Shown here: positions 24,462 through 32,863 of the stretch, piece after piece | Layout of the letters: each line of letters starts with the position of its first letter | Position numbering within the stretch: position 1 is the stretch's first letter | Assembly (NCBI GenBank): GCA_000434935.1 | Contig: FR882175.1 | Span: 1-42,065 of the forward strand | Reading direction: 5' to 3' | DNA length: 42,065 nt | DNA from: Bacteroides sp. CAG:709 | GTDB taxonomy: Bacteria > Bacteroidota > Bacteroidia > Bacteroidales > UBA932 | Position numbers and translations under genes: made by a program | Notes under the pieces: model-generated | The model's input: the letters and a program-made list of their open reading frames with translations, nothing else | What the model was told of the DNA's origin: nothing | Database searches by the model: none

Positions 24462-25391
24462 TTATGCTTTAACTACAGGTTTTTCAACAGCCGGTGCCTC
24501 AGGCTTTGCTTCAACAGGAGCTGCGGCAGGTTTCGCTGCTGCCGGTGCCGGTTTCTTGGTACGGTCTATCGGTTTAGGGAAATTGACATCATGGATTGCC
24601 CCGGTAGGACAAACCACCACGCACTTGCGGCAGAGCTTGCACTTCGCATAATCGATGTATGCCACATTGCCTTCCACCGTGATGGCGTCATGAGGACAAG
24701 TCTTGGCGCACAATCCACATCCGATGCAGGCAGCCTTGCAAGCCTTGCGGGCAACAGGGCCCTTGTCCTTGTTCACGCATGAAACGTAGACACGCATTCC
24801 GCGAGGACCTTTGTTCCTGAGTTCAATGATGGATTTAGGACAAGCCTTCACGCATGCCCCGCAGGCAACGCACTTGGATTCGTCCACGACAGGGAGTCCC
24901 GTCTTCTCGTCCATTGACAAAGCACCGAACTGGCATGCTTCCACACAGTCGCCGCAACCGAGACATCCGAATGAGCATCCGGTATCGCCGCTGTACAGGC
25001 CGGCTTTGACTTTGCATGACTTAAAACCATCATACTCATTGGTCTTAGGTCTGTTCTCACAAGTTCCGTTACAGCGGACAACTGCAACCATAGGAGCTTT
25101 TTCCTCTACCTCGTAACCGAGAATCGCAGCAACCTTCTGCATGACGGCATTGCCTCCCACCGGACAGAAATTATTGTCCAGATTCGGAGCTTTCACAGCT
25201 GCCTCCGCAAATGCATGACAGCCTGCAAATCCGCAACCGCCGCAGTTGGCGCCCGGCATCACTTTCTCCACTTCCTCGATTCTAGGGTCTTCCTCCACCT
25301 TGAACTTTTCAGCTACAAGGTAAAGAACTACTGCCAGAACAAGGCCGAGCACTGTGATGACCACAATAGTCCAAATAATTGTTGAAGTCAT
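24462..25391 (-). CDS. rnfB: Rnf complex subunit B (ferredoxin-accepting, multi-cluster)
   Basis: The product has 309 aa. One N-terminal membrane helix is followed by the RnfB 4Fe-4S motif C50-C53-C58...C76 (GANCGGCGFAGC). Four more CxxCxxCxxxC groups follow: C143-C153, C174-C184, C222-C232 and C251-C261, giving five probable clusters. The protein ends in a Pro/Ala/Lys-rich linker-like tail. RnfB receives electrons from reduced ferredoxin, so it is the meeting point with the IorAB enzyme of this window. It lies 5 nt after rseC. Confidence 0.96.
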   Translation of the reverse strand: MTSTIIWTIVVITVLGLVLAVVLYLVAEKFKVEEDPRIEEVEKVMPGANCGGCGFAGCHAFAEAAVKAPNLDNNFCPVGGNAVMQKVAAILGYEVEEKAPMVAVVRCNGTCENRPKTNEYDGFKSCKVKAGLYSGDTGCSFGCLGCGDCVEACQFGALSMDEKTGLPVVDESKCVACGACVKACPKSIIELRNKGPRGMRVYVSCVNKDKGPVARKACKAACIGCGLCAKTCPHDAITVEGNVAYIDYAKCKLCRKCVVVCPTGAIHDVNFPKPIDRTKKPAPAAAKPAAAPVEAKPEAPAVEKPVVKA

Positions 25392-25396
25392 TATTT

Positions 25397-25828
25397 TTAT
25401 GAATTGAGATTATAATCTTTCCGTATGCGGAACACGTAATCTTTCGAGATACGGTTCCTCATGAAATACAATGCCAGATACCAGACCGCCACTCCGGCGA
25501 GTCCGGCCAATCCGGCATAAACCTCGTGCATCCCTGCATAAGACATTGACACACAAATAGCAAGCAAAATCACAAGTGGCACGGCATAAGCAGCCAGAAC
25601 CGCCTTCATACCCATGGATGCCGTCAGCACAAGCTCCACTTCATCTCCCGGAGCATAACCGCTGTTCCCGAAAGCCGGGACATCCACTATCTTCTTCACA
25701 GCCTCGGACATGGAGCAAAGCCCTGCCGCATGACAGGACGTACAAGCCGAACTGGATATTATTTCCACACGTATCTTTTCAGCATCAACCGAAAGGACCC
25801 TTCCTCTATGCGAAACTTCCTCTTTCAT
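25397..25828 (-). CDS. rseC: RseC/SoxR-reducing-system family membrane protein
   Basis: The product has 143 aa. The N-terminal part contains the conserved cysteines C29, C32 and C38 (SACTSCHAAGLC), and two membrane helices follow (VLAAYAVPLVILLAICVSM; VYAGLAGLAGVAVWYLALYFM). RseC family proteins are regularly encoded next to rnf genes and help build or reduce the complex. Gaps are 2 nt upstream and 5 nt downstream, which places it in the same transcript as rnfB. Confidence 0.85.
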   Translation of the reverse strand: MKEEVSHRGRVLSVDAEKIRVEIISSSACTSCHAAGLCSMSEAVKKIVDVPAFGNSGYAPGDEVELVLTASMGMKAVLAAYAVPLVILLAICVSMSYAGMHEVYAGLAGLAGVAVWYLALYFMRNRISKDYVFRIRKDYNLNS

Positions 25829-25830
25829 GG

Positions 25831-26697
25831 CTAATTGCTTATGATAGAATCGAACGGATATTTGAGTCCCTCCCAGCCGATGAGACGTCCGGAAGCCCTT
25901 CCGACCTTCAACGGAGCCTCGAAGTAGACCGGAATCCTGTTTTCATCTTCAGTAATCCACACGAACATATCCTGTCCGCTGCCGAAGACATCACCGGCTA
26001 TAAGCTTGGCGGCAAATTTCATTGTCTTTACCGTCCCTATACCTTTTATATATTTCTTCTCCTTTCCGAGCCAGATGAAATAGACATTGTAGATGTCATC
26101 GTCAATGACGAATGTCATCGGATATTTGATGTTCGGCTTCACCTTGCTGAAATTCATGTTCCTCGCCATGTAGAACAATGACGGAAGGTCATAGGTGCAT
26201 CCGGAAAGCGGCAGTTCTTCCGTGCGTGCAGGCCTTCTGGAAGTTTCCAGTTCCGCGCGGATATGCTTCGACTCGTCCGGGTCCCAGATATACTCATACC
26301 TGTTCACGGAATAATAGCCTCCCTCGCGGGAATCCCTGTAGAACTTTAGCGGAACCACGCCGTCACGAGTGAACCATGACTGGAAATCTTCACGCACCTT
26401 GAAGAACATGTCGTAAAATCTCGCAGTCCTGCCGAATACGGAACAATGAAAAGCAGGTATTCCGTTCAATGTCGTCGTGTCAAGCTTCACATAAGCTTTC
26501 GCCACGTCGGAATTGATGGCCTTCCACTTGTAATGGATTACGAAATCCAACTTTTCCCCGCCGACAAAGGCCAACTTGTCCTCCGCAAGGCTCTTGACAG
26601 GAATACAATTGGGGCCTTTCAATGGTTCCGTCGCATTGGCGTTCACGAACAGAAGCATAAGCGATGCCGCCAGGATATGTCTAAGGCATTGTATCAT
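25831..26697 (-). CDS. DUF3108 family periplasmic protein
   Basis: The product has 288 aa. A signal peptide (HILAASLMLLFVNANA) is followed by GEKLDFVIHYKWKAINSDVAKAYVKL, the typical opening of DUF3108, and by beta-rich segments such as FFKVREDFQSWFTRDGVVPLKFYRD and a closing PVYFEAPLKVGRASGRLIGW. No catalytic motif is visible and the function of the family is unknown. It starts 2 nt after dnaB ends and ends 2 nt before rseC. Confidence 0.8.
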   Translation of the reverse strand: MIQCLRHILAASLMLLFVNANATEPLKGPNCIPVKSLAEDKLAFVGGEKLDFVIHYKWKAINSDVAKAYVKLDTTTLNGIPAFHCSVFGRTARFYDMFFKVREDFQSWFTRDGVVPLKFYRDSREGGYYSVNRYEYIWDPDESKHIRAELETSRRPARTEELPLSGCTYDLPSLFYMARNMNFSKVKPNIKYPMTFVIDDDIYNVYFIWLGKEKKYIKGIGTVKTMKFAAKLIAGDVFGSGQDMFVWITEDENRIPVYFEAPLKVGRASGRLIGWEGLKYPFDSIISN

Positions 26698-26699
26698 AA

Positions 26700-28253
26700 T
26701 CAGAAACCTGTATTTTGGAATTCTCCGTTACCCGGTCCGGGATATCCGCCACCACCGAAACCGCCGTCAAAGCCACCGCCGAAATCATTGCCGGACGGGA
26801 AACCTGAATCTACAGGATCGTCATTCATCGCGGACGCGAAAGTATTGGAAAGGCCGTCGGAGTCTTCCACGAAGCGGAGCTGGTCGCCCTTGAACTTCAT
26901 AGGAATCGTACCGATCTGACCGTTACGGTTCTTGGCCACCAGAATCTCCGTATATTCCTTGTCATCAACGGTATCGCCCATGCCGATAGCATCAGGACGA
27001 TGCACGAAGAGAACGATATCGGCATCCTGCTCTATGGAACCGGACTCACGCAAGTCGCTCAACATCGGGCGGTTGTTGCTGTTTCCACGCTGCACCGCAT
27101 TTCGCGAGAGCTGTGACAATGCCATGATAGGAATCTCAAGTTCCTTGGCCGTTCCTTTCAATGTACGGGAAATCGCAGCCACTTCCTGTTCACGCATGCC
27201 TCGCAATTCCGGAGGTCCCTGCATCAGCTGGAGGTAGTCGATGACGATGAATCTCACTCCCTTGGACTTGACGAGACGTTTCGCCTTCGTACGGAATTCC
27301 ATAATGGAAATACCCGGAGTGTCATCTATATAAATAGGAGATTTCGCCAGGGCCTTGGTGCTGTATGAGAGCTGGTCCCAGTCTGCCTGGTCCAGTTTCA
27401 CACCACCCTTGATCTTGTCGGCCGCCAAACCGGACTCGGTCGTCATGAGACGCTTCACCAGCTCTATGGCTGACATTTCCAGAGAGAAGATGGCCACAGG
27501 CATATTGTTGTCCACAGCCGCATTTCTCAGGAGGTTCAGCGAGAATGCCGTCTTACCGACGGACGGACGCGCACCGAGAATGATAAGGTTCGATTTCTGC
27601 CATCCCAATGTATATTTGTCCAATGTCGGGAAGCCTGAAGGCACGCCGCTGATACCGGACTGGCCCTGCATTTCCTCGATTTCGTCCAATGCGGATTTCA
27701 GTACGGAACCTACGTCCTGCACATCCTTCTTAACATTGTTCTGGATTGCCGCGAAGACCTTGGACTGTGACATGTCGATGAGGTCATCGACATTCTGGGA
27801 GTCGTCGTACGCTCCTTTCAGGATATCGTAGGCCGCCGTAATCAAGTCTCTCTGAATACATTTCTGCTTGAGAATCTTGATATAGTACTCCACATGGGCA
27901 GCCGCGCCTATCTTCTGGGAAAGCGCGACCAGAGCCACTGACCCGCCGACTTCCTCCAGATTCTTCCTCTCCTGGAGCTTCTGCGAAACAGACAGCAAAT
28001 CTATGGCGACATGCTCGTTGACGAGTGCCACCATAGCTTCGAATATCATTCTATGTTTCGGTTCGTAGAAGCAGTCCGTAGACAATTCCTCCATCGCCTC
28101 GTCCACGCATGTCGGCTCGATGAGGAGCGCACCAAGCACAGCCTCTTCGAAATCGACAGCCTGAGGTGGTTTGTTTCCCATCTCAAGCCCGAGGGTATCA
28201 AGGTTCACCTTCTTGTCCGCCTTGCTCCTTGAACTTCTCTTTGGATCCGGCAT
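26700..28253 (-). CDS. dnaB: Replicative DNA helicase DnaB
   Basis: The product has 517 aa. The N-terminal helical domain (about 32-135) includes EEAVLGALL and DCFYEPKHRMIFEA. The RecA-like motor has Walker A GARPSVGKT (227-235) and Walker B FIVIDYLQLM (335-344). RESGSIEQDADIV and the ATP-contacting KNRNG motif follow. The last roughly 30 residues form a Gly/Phe/Pro-rich tail (FGGGFDGGFGGGGYPGPG) beyond the conserved domain, reminiscent of SSB linkers. It unwinds DNA at the replication fork. It is embedded between the zinc-ribbon gene (6-nt gap) and the DUF3108 gene. Confidence 0.96.
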   Translation of the reverse strand: MPDPKRSSRSKADKKVNLDTLGLEMGNKPPQAVDFEEAVLGALLIEPTCVDEAMEELSTDCFYEPKHRMIFEAMVALVNEHVAIDLLSVSQKLQERKNLEEVGGSVALVALSQKIGAAAHVEYYIKILKQKCIQRDLITAAYDILKGAYDDSQNVDDLIDMSQSKVFAAIQNNVKKDVQDVGSVLKSALDEIEEMQGQSGISGVPSGFPTLDKYTLGWQKSNLIILGARPSVGKTAFSLNLLRNAAVDNNMPVAIFSLEMSAIELVKRLMTTESGLAADKIKGGVKLDQADWDQLSYSTKALAKSPIYIDDTPGISIMEFRTKAKRLVKSKGVRFIVIDYLQLMQGPPELRGMREQEVAAISRTLKGTAKELEIPIMALSQLSRNAVQRGNSNNRPMLSDLRESGSIEQDADIVLFVHRPDAIGMGDTVDDKEYTEILVAKNRNGQIGTIPMKFKGDQLRFVEDSDGLSNTFASAMNDDPVDSGFPSGNDFGGGFDGGFGGGGYPGPGNGEFQNTGF

Positions 28254-28259
28254 AAGGAC

Positions 28260-29081
28260 TTAGGCTTTTTCCTCTTCGATTTCTGAACTTACGATAATTC
28301 TTCCGCAATGCTCGCAGATGACAAGCTTCTTGTTCGAAGCGATGTCGATAAGTCTCTGCGGGATAATTGTATTGAAGCAACCGCCGCACGCATTGCCGTT
28401 GAATACGCTTACGACAGCAAGATGATTTCTCTCGCTCTGACGGATACGCTCGTAAGCGCTCATCGTCCTAGGGTCGATCAATGCAGCACAAGCGTCTCTC
28501 TTGGTGCGGAGAACCTTCTCCTCTTTCGCGGTAGACTCCACGATGTTGGAAAGCTCCTCTTTCTTGGCTTTCAGGTCCTCGTTCCTGACATTGGCTTCAT
28601 CCTTGATGTCAGCGAGTTCAGCCTTCTTGGCAGCGATGATTTCCTTGGTATCGGCGACATTCTTCACAGCAATCTTCTTCAGAAGGTCCTGGTTCTCAAC
28701 TTCCTTGGAAAGGGAATCATACTCACGGCTGTTCGTGACGCTATCCATCTGGTTCTTATATTTCTCGATAGCGGTATCGCACTCCACGATCTGGTGCTTG
28801 TAGTCCGTGATGTTCGAGTTGAGAGTATCAATCTCCGTGTTGATCTGGGCAGCACGGGTCTTGAGCCCGAGCACCTCATTCTCAAGATTCTCCACCTCTA
28901 CAGGGAGCTCACCTCTGAGCTGAAGGATCTTGTCGATTTCTGAATCTGCTTTCTGGAGCGCATAAAGAGTCTTGAGCTTCTCCTCAACACTCAACTCAGA
29001 ATCTGCGAAATTTTTCTGAATGGAAACGAAGGTCTCTCTCTGATCTATCGGAGTCTCGACTTTCTTGATTTTCTTGGCCAT
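28260..29081 (-). CDS. Coiled-coil protein with C4 zinc ribbon (CT398/DUF164-like)
   Basis: The product has 273 aa. A long coiled coil spans about 30-210, followed by a zinc ribbon with C232-C235 (ACGGCF) and C256-C259 (CEHCG). Proteins of this type may act as nucleic-acid or protein adaptors, but the function is not established. Cytoplasmic. It lies 33 nt after the Nif3-like gene and 6 nt before dnaB; in many Bacteroidetes it is a neighbour of Nif3. Confidence 0.85.
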   Translation of the reverse strand: MAKKIKKVETPIDQRETFVSIQKNFADSELSVEEKLKTLYALQKADSEIDKILQLRGELPVEVENLENEVLGLKTRAAQINTEIDTLNSNITDYKHQIVECDTAIEKYKNQMDSVTNSREYDSLSKEVENQDLLKKIAVKNVADTKEIIAAKKAELADIKDEANVRNEDLKAKKEELSNIVESTAKEEKVLRTKRDACAALIDPRTMSAYERIRQSERNHLAVVSVFNGNACGGCFNTIIPQRLIDIASNKKLVICEHCGRIIVSSEIEEEKA

Positions 29082-29114
29082 ATCTAATTATATATAATTT
29101 ACGATGTATCAGTA

Positions 29115-29894
29115 TCAAACGTAAAGCACAGGATTGCTTTCGGCAAGCCCGGCACTTTTGCGAACTGCAAAGTTAGGAAATTTTTTCGTTATCACGGAAA
29201 ATAATATGTCCACAATATCCACTTCGCTCTCGAAATGTCCGATATCCATAATCATGAAGCCCGGACGCGTGAAAAAATGGTGGTACGAAATATCGCCGCT
29301 GATATAAAGCTGCGCACCGGATGCCATGGCCTCGTCAATGAGGGAAGAGCCGCTTCCGCCGCACATTGCAATCCTCCTGACCTTCACTCCCTCATGGCGC
29401 GAACATCTGGCGGCCACCAGATGGAACTTGTTTTTCACCATCGCCACAGCTTCCTGAGCATCAATCTCTTCCGGAAGATTACCGACGACTCCCAGTCCGA
29501 CACCGTCACCGTCCTTTTCCAGGATTTCCACATCTTCAAGTCCAAGACGTGCAGCCATTGCACCGCTCACTCCGGCTATCACCTTGTCGGCGGTCGTGTG
29601 GGCCGCATATACGGCAACATTGCCGGAAATCGCCTTCATTATCGTCAATCCGACGGGATCGTCCGGCGAAATCTTCTTCACTCCCCCGAAAATCAGAGGA
29701 TGGTGCGTGATGATCATGTCCGCACCTTCCGCCACGGCTTCATCCACCAGCTCCGGCGTGCAGTCGAAGCCGATGAGAACCTTGTGCACCTGAGCAGAAG
29801 AAGAACCGATTATCAATCCGCTGTTGTCCCATTTTTCCTGTATCCCGAGAGGCGCAAACTCCTCCAGAGCATCAATTATATCCTTGACAACCAT
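29115..29894 (-). CDS. Nif3-like dinuclear metal-centre protein
   Basis: From the ATG at 29892-29894 the product has 259 aa; the alternative start 30 nt upstream would overlap the MerR gene. Metal ligands of the family are seen in ITHHPLIFGG (H64, H65), AAHTTAD (H99, D103) and the late GHFESEV. Members form hexamers; GTP cyclohydrolase or metal-handling roles have been suggested. Many Bacteroidetes homologues are about 365 aa because of an inserted PII-like domain; this one is the short type. It follows the MerR gene by 4 nt. Confidence 0.9.
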   Translation of the reverse strand: MVVKDIIDALEEFAPLGIQEKWDNSGLIIGSSSAQVHKVLIGFDCTPELVDEAVAEGADMIITHHPLIFGGVKKISPDDPVGLTIMKAISGNVAVYAAHTTADKVIAGVSGAMAARLGLEDVEILEKDGDGVGLGVVGNLPEEIDAQEAVAMVKNKFHLVAARCSRHEGVKVRRIAMCGGSGSSLIDEAMASGAQLYISGDISYHHFFTRPGFMIMDIGHFESEVDIVDILFSVITKKFPNFAVRKSAGLAESNPVLYV

Positions 29895-29898
29895 ATCG

Positions 29899-30222
29899 TT
29901 ACAATGATTTTCTGATTTCTGCAAGTTGCTGACGTATCGACTTCAGACAGTCCACGGCTTTCACACGGCTCTCCACACTTTTCCTGTCCTCGGTCAATTT
30001 CTTCTTGGCTCCGGCCAATGTCATGCCGTTCACTTTTACCAGATGATAAATCTGCTTGAGCACCTCCAGGTCATCTGCAGTGTACATTCTGTTGCCCTTC
30101 GCATTCCTGTGAGGCTTGAGGAAACGGCTGAAATTGTCAGACCAATAACGTACCAGAGAGACATTCTCCCCCAGCATTTCAGCGGCCTCGCCGATAGTGT
30201 AATAAAGTTTTTCCATCGCCAT
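29899..30222 (-). CDS. Small MerR-family transcriptional regulator
   Basis: The product has 107 aa. A winged helix-turn-helix (LYYTIGEAAEMLGENVSLVRYWSDNF, about 6-31) and wing with NRMYTADDLEVLKQIYHLV match MerR. The short C-terminal helix has no cysteine or ligand domain. The first codons MAM leave residue 1 or 3 as start. It follows the second M23 gene by 8 nt. Its target is not known. Confidence 0.88.
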   Translation of the reverse strand: MAMEKLYYTIGEAAEMLGENVSLVRYWSDNFSRFLKPHRNAKGNRMYTADDLEVLKQIYHLVKVNGMTLAGAKKKLTEDRKSVESRVKAVDCLKSIRQQLAEIRKSL

Positions 30223-30230
30223 GTACGATT

Positions 30231-31178
30231 TTAATCCATACTTTGTCCAGTAGTGGCAGCCATGTATGCGGCCTTGAGGTAATCCTGCGGCGAAAGTGAC
30301 GCGAACAAGAAGTTCACAGGGTTCAGCACCAGGCTGTCACGATGGACCTCATAATGCAGATGCGGCGCAAAAGAGTTTCCGGAAATGCCCACATTGGCAA
30401 GTTTCTTTCCGGCTTTCACGGTCTCACCTTTTCTCACCACGATATCCTCCAGATGGGCATATACGGTCACATAGCCCCCTTCATGAGTCACCTCCACGAC
30501 ATTGCCCAAGCCCTTTCTCGACTTCCTCACATCAGTGACCGTGCCAGGCCCGGCCGCGAGCACAGGAGTTCCCTGCCCCACGATAAAGTCAATACCGTTA
30601 TGCTGCGTAAGCACCTTATAGAAAGGATTCATCTTCATCCCCACGGAAGCGCCGACCTGCGCAAATTTCAGGCCCTCCACAGGAATGCGCATCGGCGGCG
30701 TCACATGTCCTTCCGCGCACACATCAGCGAAAATCGCCATGAAATCCTCATCCACCGACTTTACCGCCCTGGTCAATGTCTCCGCTTTCTTCTCCGTATA
30801 TTCGACAATGTCCTTGTCTGCAACGGAATCTCCGGCGAAAACAAAAGTCATGGAGCTCAACGGGTCCACTGAAGGCGCATCTGCCTTGAAAATCTGCTTG
30901 TATATGGCATTGTCCCTGAATTCGAGATCTTTGACCACATCCGAAATGAGTCGCTCCTTCTCCAGCATCTGCGGATAGAGCTTTTCATACATGCGGTTCT
31001 CCCTCTTCAGCCTCCGCTCCTCGTCAGTATTGATCACCAGCGAAAAAATCAGATAGTAAAACGCTGCAAGAGAGGCTGTCGCAATGACCCATTTGGCACA
31101 TCTCCACAGAATTTCCCATACGGAATGAGTCACTTTGCGGAGACTGAAATCCTTGTCTACTACATACTTGCTCTTCAT
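30231..31178 (-). CDS. M23-family (LytM-type) peptidase, membrane-anchored, second copy
   Basis: The product has 315 aa. A membrane helix (about 30-50, WVIATASLAAFYYLIFSLV) is followed by a coiled linker and a C-terminal LytM domain. The zinc and catalytic residues are complete: H193 and D197 in HNGID, H242 in YAHLED, and H273/H275 in APHLHYEV. It should cut peptide cross-links in peptidoglycan. Its start overlaps the end of the upstream M23 gene by 4 nt, so translation is coupled. The shared layout shows that the two arose by tandem duplication. Confidence 0.93.
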   Translation of the reverse strand: MKSKYVVDKDFSLRKVTHSVWEILWRCAKWVIATASLAAFYYLIFSLVINTDEERRLKRENRMYEKLYPQMLEKERLISDVVKDLEFRDNAIYKQIFKADAPSVDPLSSMTFVFAGDSVADKDIVEYTEKKAETLTRAVKSVDEDFMAIFADVCAEGHVTPPMRIPVEGLKFAQVGASVGMKMNPFYKVLTQHNGIDFIVGQGTPVLAAGPGTVTDVRKSRKGLGNVVEVTHEGGYVTVYAHLEDIVVRKGETVKAGKKLANVGISGNSFAPHLHYEVHRDSLVLNPVNFLFASLSPQDYLKAAYMAATTGQSMD

Positions 31179-32197
31179 TTACGGCCCTCCCGTCTGGACT
31201 TGCGGATATGTCCTGTCATGACATTGTCCGACTCGGCAGCCACCTTGTCCACCATGGACGCATATTCCTCAATCGGCATATCCAGGTCGAAATAGTTCAC
31301 AGGATTCACGTATTTGCCCTTGTACATCACCTCGTAATGCAGATGCGGGCCCGTGGACTTTCCGGTATTTCCGCTTTCGGCAATGCATTCTCCACGCTTG
31401 ATCTTCATACCTTCCGTAACCAGGACAGTCTTGAGGTGGGCATATCTGGTCTTATATCCGAAGCCATGGTCGATTACAATCGAATTTCCATAGTTGAACA
31501 AATCGAAAGTCACGGAAGCCACGACACCGTCCCCAGTAGCATAGACAGGATTTCCCGGTTTCAATGCGAAGTCGAATCCGGTATGCATCCTGGTCTTGCC
31601 GGAAATAGGGTCGGACCTGTAGCCGAACGAGCTGGAAAGGCGGAACTTGGACCTGTCCGGAACAATCGGCATCACTGCAGGAATACAAGATGCCATGTCT
31701 CCTGCACGACGGGAAAGTGCTTCCACGTCATCGAAAGACTTGCTCTGCACGAATGTCTTCTTCGTGAGCACATCCAGACGGATGTTTGTCTTCTTCAGCA
31801 ATGAATTTTCGGAAATATTGTCCAGATATGCGTATCTGTTCACTCCTCCGAAACCGGCATTCCTCACTTCCTGCGGTATGTCATTCATACCGAAGATGTT
31901 CCTGTAGATTTCATCGTCACGGATACCCAGTCCACGCAACGTTTCATCGTACATGTCCAGCTGCCTGTTCATAAGTTCCAGCTTGGAAATCCACTTTGCA
32001 TTGGATTTCCGGAGCATAGTCGTCTTAGGCAGTTCAAGACCCAAGACGGAAGTAAAAAGCCATAAATAAACACACGACAAAGCGACACTTGCCACAACAA
32101 GCGCCGCCATTTTCAGGAAACGTGACTTCGTGGAGACATTTTCTATCTCATACAGAAGCGTTTCCGGATCAAGTCTATATTTCTTTTTAACCGACAT
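31175..32197 (-). CDS. M23-family (LytM-type) peptidase, membrane-anchored, first copy
   Basis: The product has 340 aa. A membrane helix (about 30-52) and a coiled stretch precede a LytM domain with all zinc and catalytic residues: H205 and D209 in MHTGFDF, H254 in YAHLKT, and H285/H287 in GPHLHYEV. It acts on peptidoglycan in the periplasm. Its N-terminus and linker (TLRGLGIRDDEIYRNIFG) parallel those of the next gene (LEFRDNAIYKQIFK). It begins 5 nt after a lipoprotein gene. Confidence 0.93.
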   Translation of the reverse strand: MSVKKKYRLDPETLLYEIENVSTKSRFLKMAALVVASVALSCVYLWLFTSVLGLELPKTTMLRKSNAKWISKLELMNRQLDMYDETLRGLGIRDDEIYRNIFGMNDIPQEVRNAGFGGVNRYAYLDNISENSLLKKTNIRLDVLTKKTFVQSKSFDDVEALSRRAGDMASCIPAVMPIVPDRSKFRLSSSFGYRSDPISGKTRMHTGFDFALKPGNPVYATGDGVVASVTFDLFNYGNSIVIDHGFGYKTRYAHLKTVLVTEGMKIKRGECIAESGNTGKSTGPHLHYEVMYKGKYVNPVNYFDLDMPIEEYASMVDKVAAESDNVMTGHIRKSRREGRK

Positions 32198-32202
32198 ATT
32201 AT

Positions 32203-32859
32203 TTACTCAGACGGCAATGCTATCAAAGTCCATTCCGAAGTCTCGCCATCTTGTTCCACGGTGAACCTGCGTTCGTTGAAACAATCCAGCGTCACTGGGA
32301 ACGAGCTGATAGTCTGCACATTGCCATGCATGTCGGTAGTGGATATGATGCGTGAACGCTTGAGACCCAGTTTCATGTCACTGATGACAAGATTCGATCG
32401 GGAATCTATCGCACTGCCGACATTCGGCTTCACCTTTATACTTATCTTCCTGGTATCGGGGAAAATCGTGGCTTCCCCTACCATCTTATCACATTTCACA
32501 TAACGCTCCACGGGCTGCTCCGCAGAAATCGTCCACTTGAAATCCCGGAATACGGACAATGTCACCTGATACGGGGACGTCAAGTCGATCTTCCTCCCCT
32601 CTGCAATGGCAGGGTCCTGGCAGCGGGTTCCTTCCGAGAATTGTACGGTCTTGATATGCAAGTCATTGACATAAACATTTTCGTCCAATACGATATTCAC
32701 TGTACAGGAGTTGACGTTGATTTTCGAAGAAACCTGTCCGAACACCTCGAAGACAGTGAAGTCCGCATGGTTCTTCGGCAGCGACATATCATTGTCGAGA
32801 CCGCATGAGACAAGTCCCGATACGGCCACGGCAGCCAATATGTATAATCCTCGTCTCAT
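32203..32859 (-). CDS. Lipoprotein of unknown function, last of the DUF4493 cluster
   Basis: I chose the ATG at 32857-32859 (218 aa) because it gives a clean lipoprotein signal (MRRGLYILAAVAVSGLVSC, C19) and lies 4 nt after the preceding gene; upstream starts are inside that gene. The mature part is beta-rich, with a VTLSVFRDFKWTISAE segment like the small beta-sandwich found before PCMD domains in other Bacteroidales lipoproteins, but no PCMD follows. It may be a shortened member of that group. Function unknown. Confidence 0.65.
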   Translation of the reverse strand: MRRGLYILAAVAVSGLVSCGLDNDMSLPKNHADFTVFEVFGQVSSKINVNSCTVNIVLDENVYVNDLHIKTVQFSEGTRCQDPAIAEGRKIDLTSPYQVTLSVFRDFKWTISAEQPVERYVKCDKMVGEATIFPDTRKISIKVKPNVGSAIDSRSNLVISDMKLGLKRSRIISTTDMHGNVQTISSFPVTLDCFNERRFTVEQDGETSEWTLIALPSE

Positions 32860-32863
32860 GGCA

